8,066 nt of DNA. Source: CAYNNQ01 sp051748085 (GTDB lineage Bacteria > Desulfobacterota > Desulfovibrionia > Desulfovibrionales > Desulfonatronovibrionaceae). Every line of letters starts with the position of its first letter. Position 1 is the first letter of the stretch. Location of the stretch: contig JBNJHA010000085.1 of the NCBI GenBank assembly GCA_051748085.1, forward strand, positions 1 through 8,066. The letters run 5' to 3'. The translations under genes and the position numbers were made by a program. Below, in pieces: positions 6,000-8,066 of this stretch. Under the pieces are notes generated by a model. The model saw only the letters and a program-made list of their open reading frames with translations. It was not told the DNA's origin and made no database searches.

Positions 6000-6683
6000 T
6001 TATGCCAATTCTTCCAGAGCCTCCGCGATCCGGGACAGCCGCTCCGGGTCCAGAATCTCTATGCTTCTGCCGTTGACCTTGATGATGCCGGCCTCGCTCA
6101 TGCGCCTGAATGTCCTGGACAGGGCCTCCTGTGAGGTGCCCAGTATGTTGGCCAACACCCCTTTGGGGATGCCCAGCTCGATTACTGTTCCCTGTTTCGG
6201 GGAATGGGTGTGCATAAGATAGGAGGCCAATCTGGAGGTCAGGTTTTTTAAAGACAGGTTCTCTATGGTCCGGGTGAATTCGCGCAGCCTGCCGGCCAGG
6301 ACCGCGAGCATGTTCATGGCCATGGACGGGTCTCCGGAAAAAAGGGAACGCAGTCTGTCCCGGGGAAAGAATAAAAGGGTGCAGGGCTCCAGGGTCTCCG
6401 CGCTGGCCGGGAACGTTCCCCCGGAAAACACCGGGACTTCCCCTATGGGTTCGCCGGAGGTAAAGATGTGCAGGATCTGTTCCCTGCCCTCCGGGGACAG
6501 CTTGTATACCTTCACCCGCCCGGAAAGTATCAGATAGAATCCGCTTGCCGGGTCTCCCTGGACAAATATTTCCCGTTTGGCCGGCAGATTGATTTTAGTG
6601 CTTATTTTTTTCAGGTTCTCCACCTGCTCCGGGGATTGCCCCTGGAAAAGAAAAACATCCTGCAAAGAAAGAGTTTCCGCCAT
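6000..6683 (-). CDS. hcpR: Crp/Fnr family transcriptional regulator (HcpR-like)
   Basis: This 227-residue protein has an N-terminal cyclic-nucleotide-binding-type beta barrel (about 10-125), a long dimerisation helix (about 118-152), and a C-terminal winged helix-turn-helix (about 170-211). The recognition helix reads TSQEALSRTFRRM, with E186, S189 and R190 in the E-xx-SR pattern of FNR-type proteins that bind TTGAT half-sites. There is only one cysteine (C101), so it cannot hold an FNR-type 4Fe-4S cluster; HcpR proteins are reported to sense reactive nitrogen, possibly through heme. The location near hcp and the ferredoxin-like gene matches the HcpR neighbourhood known from Desulfovibrio. 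The ATG at 6683 is chosen because AAGGAG (6694-6689) sits five bases before it; a TTG at 6704 is rejected. A near-palindromic FNR-type site lies directly upstream, suggesting autoregulation. Assignment to HcpR rather than another Crp/Fnr branch is inferred from context. Confidence 0.8.
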   Translation of the reverse strand: MAETLSLQDVFLFQGQSPEQVENLKKISTKINLPAKREIFVQGDPASGFYLILSGRVKVYKLSPEGREQILHIFTSGEPIGEVPVFSGGTFPASAETLEPCTLLFFPRDRLRSLFSGDPSMAMNMLAVLAGRLREFTRTIENLSLKNLTSRLASYLMHTHSPKQGTVIELGIPKGVLANILGTSQEALSRTFRRMSEAGIIKVNGRSIEILDPERLSRIAEALEELA

Positions 6684-6695
6684 TTCCGCTCCTTT

Positions 6696-6709
6696 TTGAT
6701 CCAAGTCAA
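6696..6709 (-). promoter_or_regulatory. FNR-type operator at the regulator's own start (autoregulatory site)
   Basis: The plus strand reads TTGATCCAAGTCAA, that is TTGAT-N4-GTCAA, differing at one position from the perfect site upstream of hcp. It begins 13 bases before the regulator's ATG and overlaps the expected transcription start. Binding there would most simply repress the gene. The site is seen in the sequence; the regulatory effect is inferred. Confidence 0.6.
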
Positions 6710-6713
6710 GGTA

Positions 6714-6741
6714 ATGCTAGCGGATTTGGTTCAAAAAGCAA
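6714..6741 (-). promoter_or_regulatory. Possible promoter of the HcpR-like gene
   Basis: On the minus strand TTGCTT (6741-6736) and TAGCAT (6719-6714) stand 16 bases apart and resemble -35 and -10 boxes. The implied start near 6707 falls inside the operator at 6696-6709. Matches are modest (3/6 and 4/6). Confidence 0.3.
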
Positions 6742-6804
6742 CCTGAAGCCGCCCCGGGCACAGATCCGGCCGCTGCAAAAGCAGATCCGAAGGGTAAAAA
6801 GTTT

Positions 6805-6828
6805 GGGTCCTCGACGTTTGATGTGGAT
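6805..6828 (+). repeat. 24-base direct repeat, copy 1 (upstream of the ferredoxin-like gene)
   Basis: The two copies, here and at 7693-7716, agree at 22 of 24 positions and share the core GTTTGATGTGGAT in the same orientation. Similarity stops sharply at both ends. This copy lies in the noncoding spacer 140 bases before the ferredoxin-like gene. Confidence 0.7.
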
Positions 6829-6967
6829 GACGGAGAAGTGATTTTTTTTGCTGCAAACGCCAAGGCATAAACTGTGTTCTGGATTTCCCGTCAGAATCGA
6901 GTATGTTATGAGGGATACTTGGGATCCTCCCGGGCTGGCTTACAATTAGAAAATTAAGGAGACGGAC

Positions 6968-7672
6968 ATGAAAAGACCCATAGTAAAGATCGATGAGGAG
7001 CTCTGCGACGGCTGCGGGCAGTGCATTCCGGCCTGCAAGGAAGGGGCGATAGAGATTGTTGAGGGCAAGGCCCGGCTGGTGGCGGACAAATATTGCGACG
7101 GCCTGGGCCACTGCCTGGGCAATTGTCCCCGCGGGGCCATACAGGTGATTGAGCGCGAGGCCGAGCCCTTTGACGCCGAGGCAGTGCAAAAAATCTCGCA
7201 GTCCGGCCAAGACGGACAGGAGGCATCGGGGTGTCCGGGCGGATTTTCTCTGTCCGGTCTGGAAAAAGCCCCCGGCACACAAGGAGGAAAGGGTGCTCTT
7301 AAGCATTGGCCGGTTCAGATCAATTTGATTCGTCCGGAAATGGATTTTCTGGGCGGAGCGGATCTTTTGATAACCGCGGACTGCGCGCCCGCGGCATCCC
7401 CGCTTTATCACTCCGATCTTCTTCCGGGAAAAGTGGCCTTGCTCGGCTGTCCCAAGTTTGACGACCAATCCGCTTATCGGGATAAATTTAAGGCCATATT
7501 CTCCCGCGGGGACATTAAAAGCATAACCGTGCTTTCCATGGAAGTGCCCTGCTGCAAGGGGCTTTTAAGGATTGTCCTCCAGGGTATGGACGGTGCCCGG
7601 GCAGATTTGCCCGTTAAAAACCTGATTTTGGATCTGAGCGGGCGGATCAAGGAGGAAGTAACGGTGCGCTAG
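6968..7672 (+). CDS. Ferredoxin-like 4Fe-4S protein of the hcp neighbourhood (FrdX-like)
   Basis: This soluble 234-residue protein has an N-terminal bacterial ferredoxin domain (residues 4-62) and a C-terminal extension. The first motif has all four cysteines (C13, C16, C19, C23). The second is C43-D-G-L-G-H-C49-L-G-N-C53-P, with leucine (L46) in place of the second cysteine. The second cluster is therefore either 3Fe-4S or completed by another residue. The C-terminal part carries further cysteines in conserved-looking settings: TADCAP (C139), LLGCPKFDD (C161) and EVPCCKG (C195-C196). I recall proteins of this layout encoded beside hcp in Desulfovibrio and Clostridium and named frdX in studies of the HcpR regulon. 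It may supply electrons to Hcp, which has no Hcr partner here, but that is inference. AAGGAG (6956-6961) sits six bases before the ATG. No FNR-type palindrome is visible in its own upstream spacer. Confidence 0.85.
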   Translation: MKRPIVKIDEELCDGCGQCIPACKEGAIEIVEGKARLVADKYCDGLGHCLGNCPRGAIQVIEREAEPFDAEAVQKISQSGQDGQEASGCPGGFSLSGLEKAPGTQGGKGALKHWPVQINLIRPEMDFLGGADLLITADCAPAASPLYHSDLLPGKVALLGCPKFDDQSAYRDKFKAIFSRGDIKSITVLSMEVPCCKGLLRIVLQGMDGARADLPVKNLILDLSGRIKEEVTVR

Positions 7673-7692
7673 GTCGGGAACCTCAACATTGC

Positions 7693-7716
7693 GGGGCCTC
7701 GAAGTTTGATGTGGAT
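7693..7716 (+). repeat. 24-base direct repeat, copy 2 (downstream of the ferredoxin-like gene)
   Basis: Second copy of the repeat at 6805-6828, with two substitutions. It begins 20 bases after the ferredoxin-like stop codon and lies in the spacer before the convergent membrane protein gene. The two copies bracket the gene about 0.9 kb apart. Confidence 0.7.
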
Positions 7717-7736
7717 TTTATCCGCCTTATCCTTGT

Positions 7737-8063
7737 TCAGTTATCTTTTTTGTTTTTTAAAAGGACCCACACGGAAAACAGAACCAAAGCCAAAACAGCA
7801 GCCAGAATTCCTGTCAGGCGTAAAAAGGATTGCTCCGCGGCCAGGCGAAAGGAGATGAGCCTGACCGACGTGTCCAGCCACATAAGACCGCCCAGGCCGA
7901 GGATGGCTGCTGCGGCATACCGGCCCGGCTCGGTGCGCAAAAAAGGAACGGAAACCGCCATGCCCAGCCAGCCGCAGAAAAGGAAATTGTCCCCGGCCCG
8001 GAGCGAATGCGCCGCAAGCAGGGCAAAGCTCAAGACCGGGAAGGTCAATAGTGCTTTTTTCAT
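7737..8063 (-). CDS. Small hypothetical membrane protein with about four helices
   Basis: I do not recognise the family with certainty. The 108-residue protein is strongly hydrophobic, with predicted membrane segments at about residues 4-20, 27-41, 48-66 and 82-102, and a basic C-terminal tail (KNKKDN). No catalytic motif or metal-binding cluster is visible. The charged residues between helices (R22, R43, R48, R68) give no functional hint. The ATG is three bases from the window edge, so the ribosome site and any upstream coding partner are not visible, and an in-frame start further upstream cannot be excluded. It is convergent with the ferredoxin-like gene and is probably unrelated to it. Confidence 0.7.
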   Translation of the reverse strand: MKKALLTFPVLSFALLAAHSLRAGDNFLFCGWLGMAVSVPFLRTEPGRYAAAAILGLGGLMWLDTSVRLISFRLAAEQSFLRLTGILAAVLALVLFSVWVLLKNKKDN

Positions 8064-8066
8064 TTT

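Noticed and set aside
6819..6832. TTGAT followed by GTGGAT in the direct repeat as a third FNR-type site
   Set aside because: Only the left half-site is present. The right half does not read ATCAA or GTCAA in either copy, so it is better explained as part of the repeat.
6731..7468. A 245-codon open frame antisense to the ferredoxin-like gene and its spacer
   Set aside because: The sense strand encodes clear Fe-S motifs with a good ribosome site; the antisense product looks like random translation.
1..8066. CRISPR array, tRNA genes or transposase remnants
   Set aside because: I saw no regularly spaced repeats, no cloverleaf with a CCA end, and no transposase motifs on either strand.

Overview
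The window looks like part of the chromosome of an anaerobic, cytochrome-rich, sulfate-reducing-type bacterium of the Desulfovibrionales/Desulfohalobium kind. The grounds are an octaheme and a tetraheme c-type cytochrome, a class-I-type hybrid cluster protein (Hcp) very close to the Desulfovibrio form, an HcpR-like Crp/Fnr regulator, and moderate GC with strong AGGAGG-type ribosome sites. The taxonomic placement is inferred from protein resemblance, not from a marker gene.

Layout. Bases 1-57 are the 3' end of a 5S rRNA gene, the tail of a ribosomal operon, followed by a U-tract. An overlapping azlC-azlD pair (branched-chain amino acid exporter family) follows on the plus strand, 120-1138. Between azlD and the next, convergent operon (1139-1373) lie two hairpin terminators in opposite orientations, with a 133-base imperfect palindrome between them that looks like a dispersed, MITE/REP-type element. 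On the minus strand, 3358-1374 is a two-gene operon: a membrane-anchored tetraheme NapC/NrfH-type quinol dehydrogenase (HaoC-like), then a periplasmic octaheme cytochrome of the hydroxylamine oxidoreductase family (HaoA-like). Divergent from it is hcp (3556-5202) with a strong terminator. The 197-base spacer between them carries a perfect FNR-type palindrome.

A compact RelB/RelE-type toxin-antitoxin pair (5357-5843) follows. After it comes a minus-strand Crp/Fnr-family regulator (6000-6683), with a second near-palindromic FNR-type site just upstream of its own start codon. Next is a ferredoxin-like iron-sulfur protein of the kind found beside hcp (6968-7672), bracketed by a 24-base near-identical direct repeat. 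Last is a small four-helix membrane protein on the minus strand (7737-8063). The spacers 5203-5231, 5844-5999 and 7673-7736 show no gene I can support, apart from the repeat copy in the last. No gene-free stretch exceeds 300 bases.

How they fit together. The central 5.5 kb reads as a reactive-nitrogen module. Menaquinol electrons would pass through the tetraheme anchor to the octaheme enzyme in the periplasm, acting on nitrite, NO or hydroxylamine. Cytoplasmic Hcp would remove NO or hydroxylamine, perhaps with electrons from the nearby ferredoxin-like protein, under the HcpR-like regulator. The regulator's recognition helix has the E-xx-SR pattern that reads TTGAT half-sites, and such half-sites occur upstream of hcp and of the regulator itself. 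The components are individually known. The linking of a HAO-like octaheme system to the Hcp/HcpR regulon through one shared intergenic site is the most interesting inference here.
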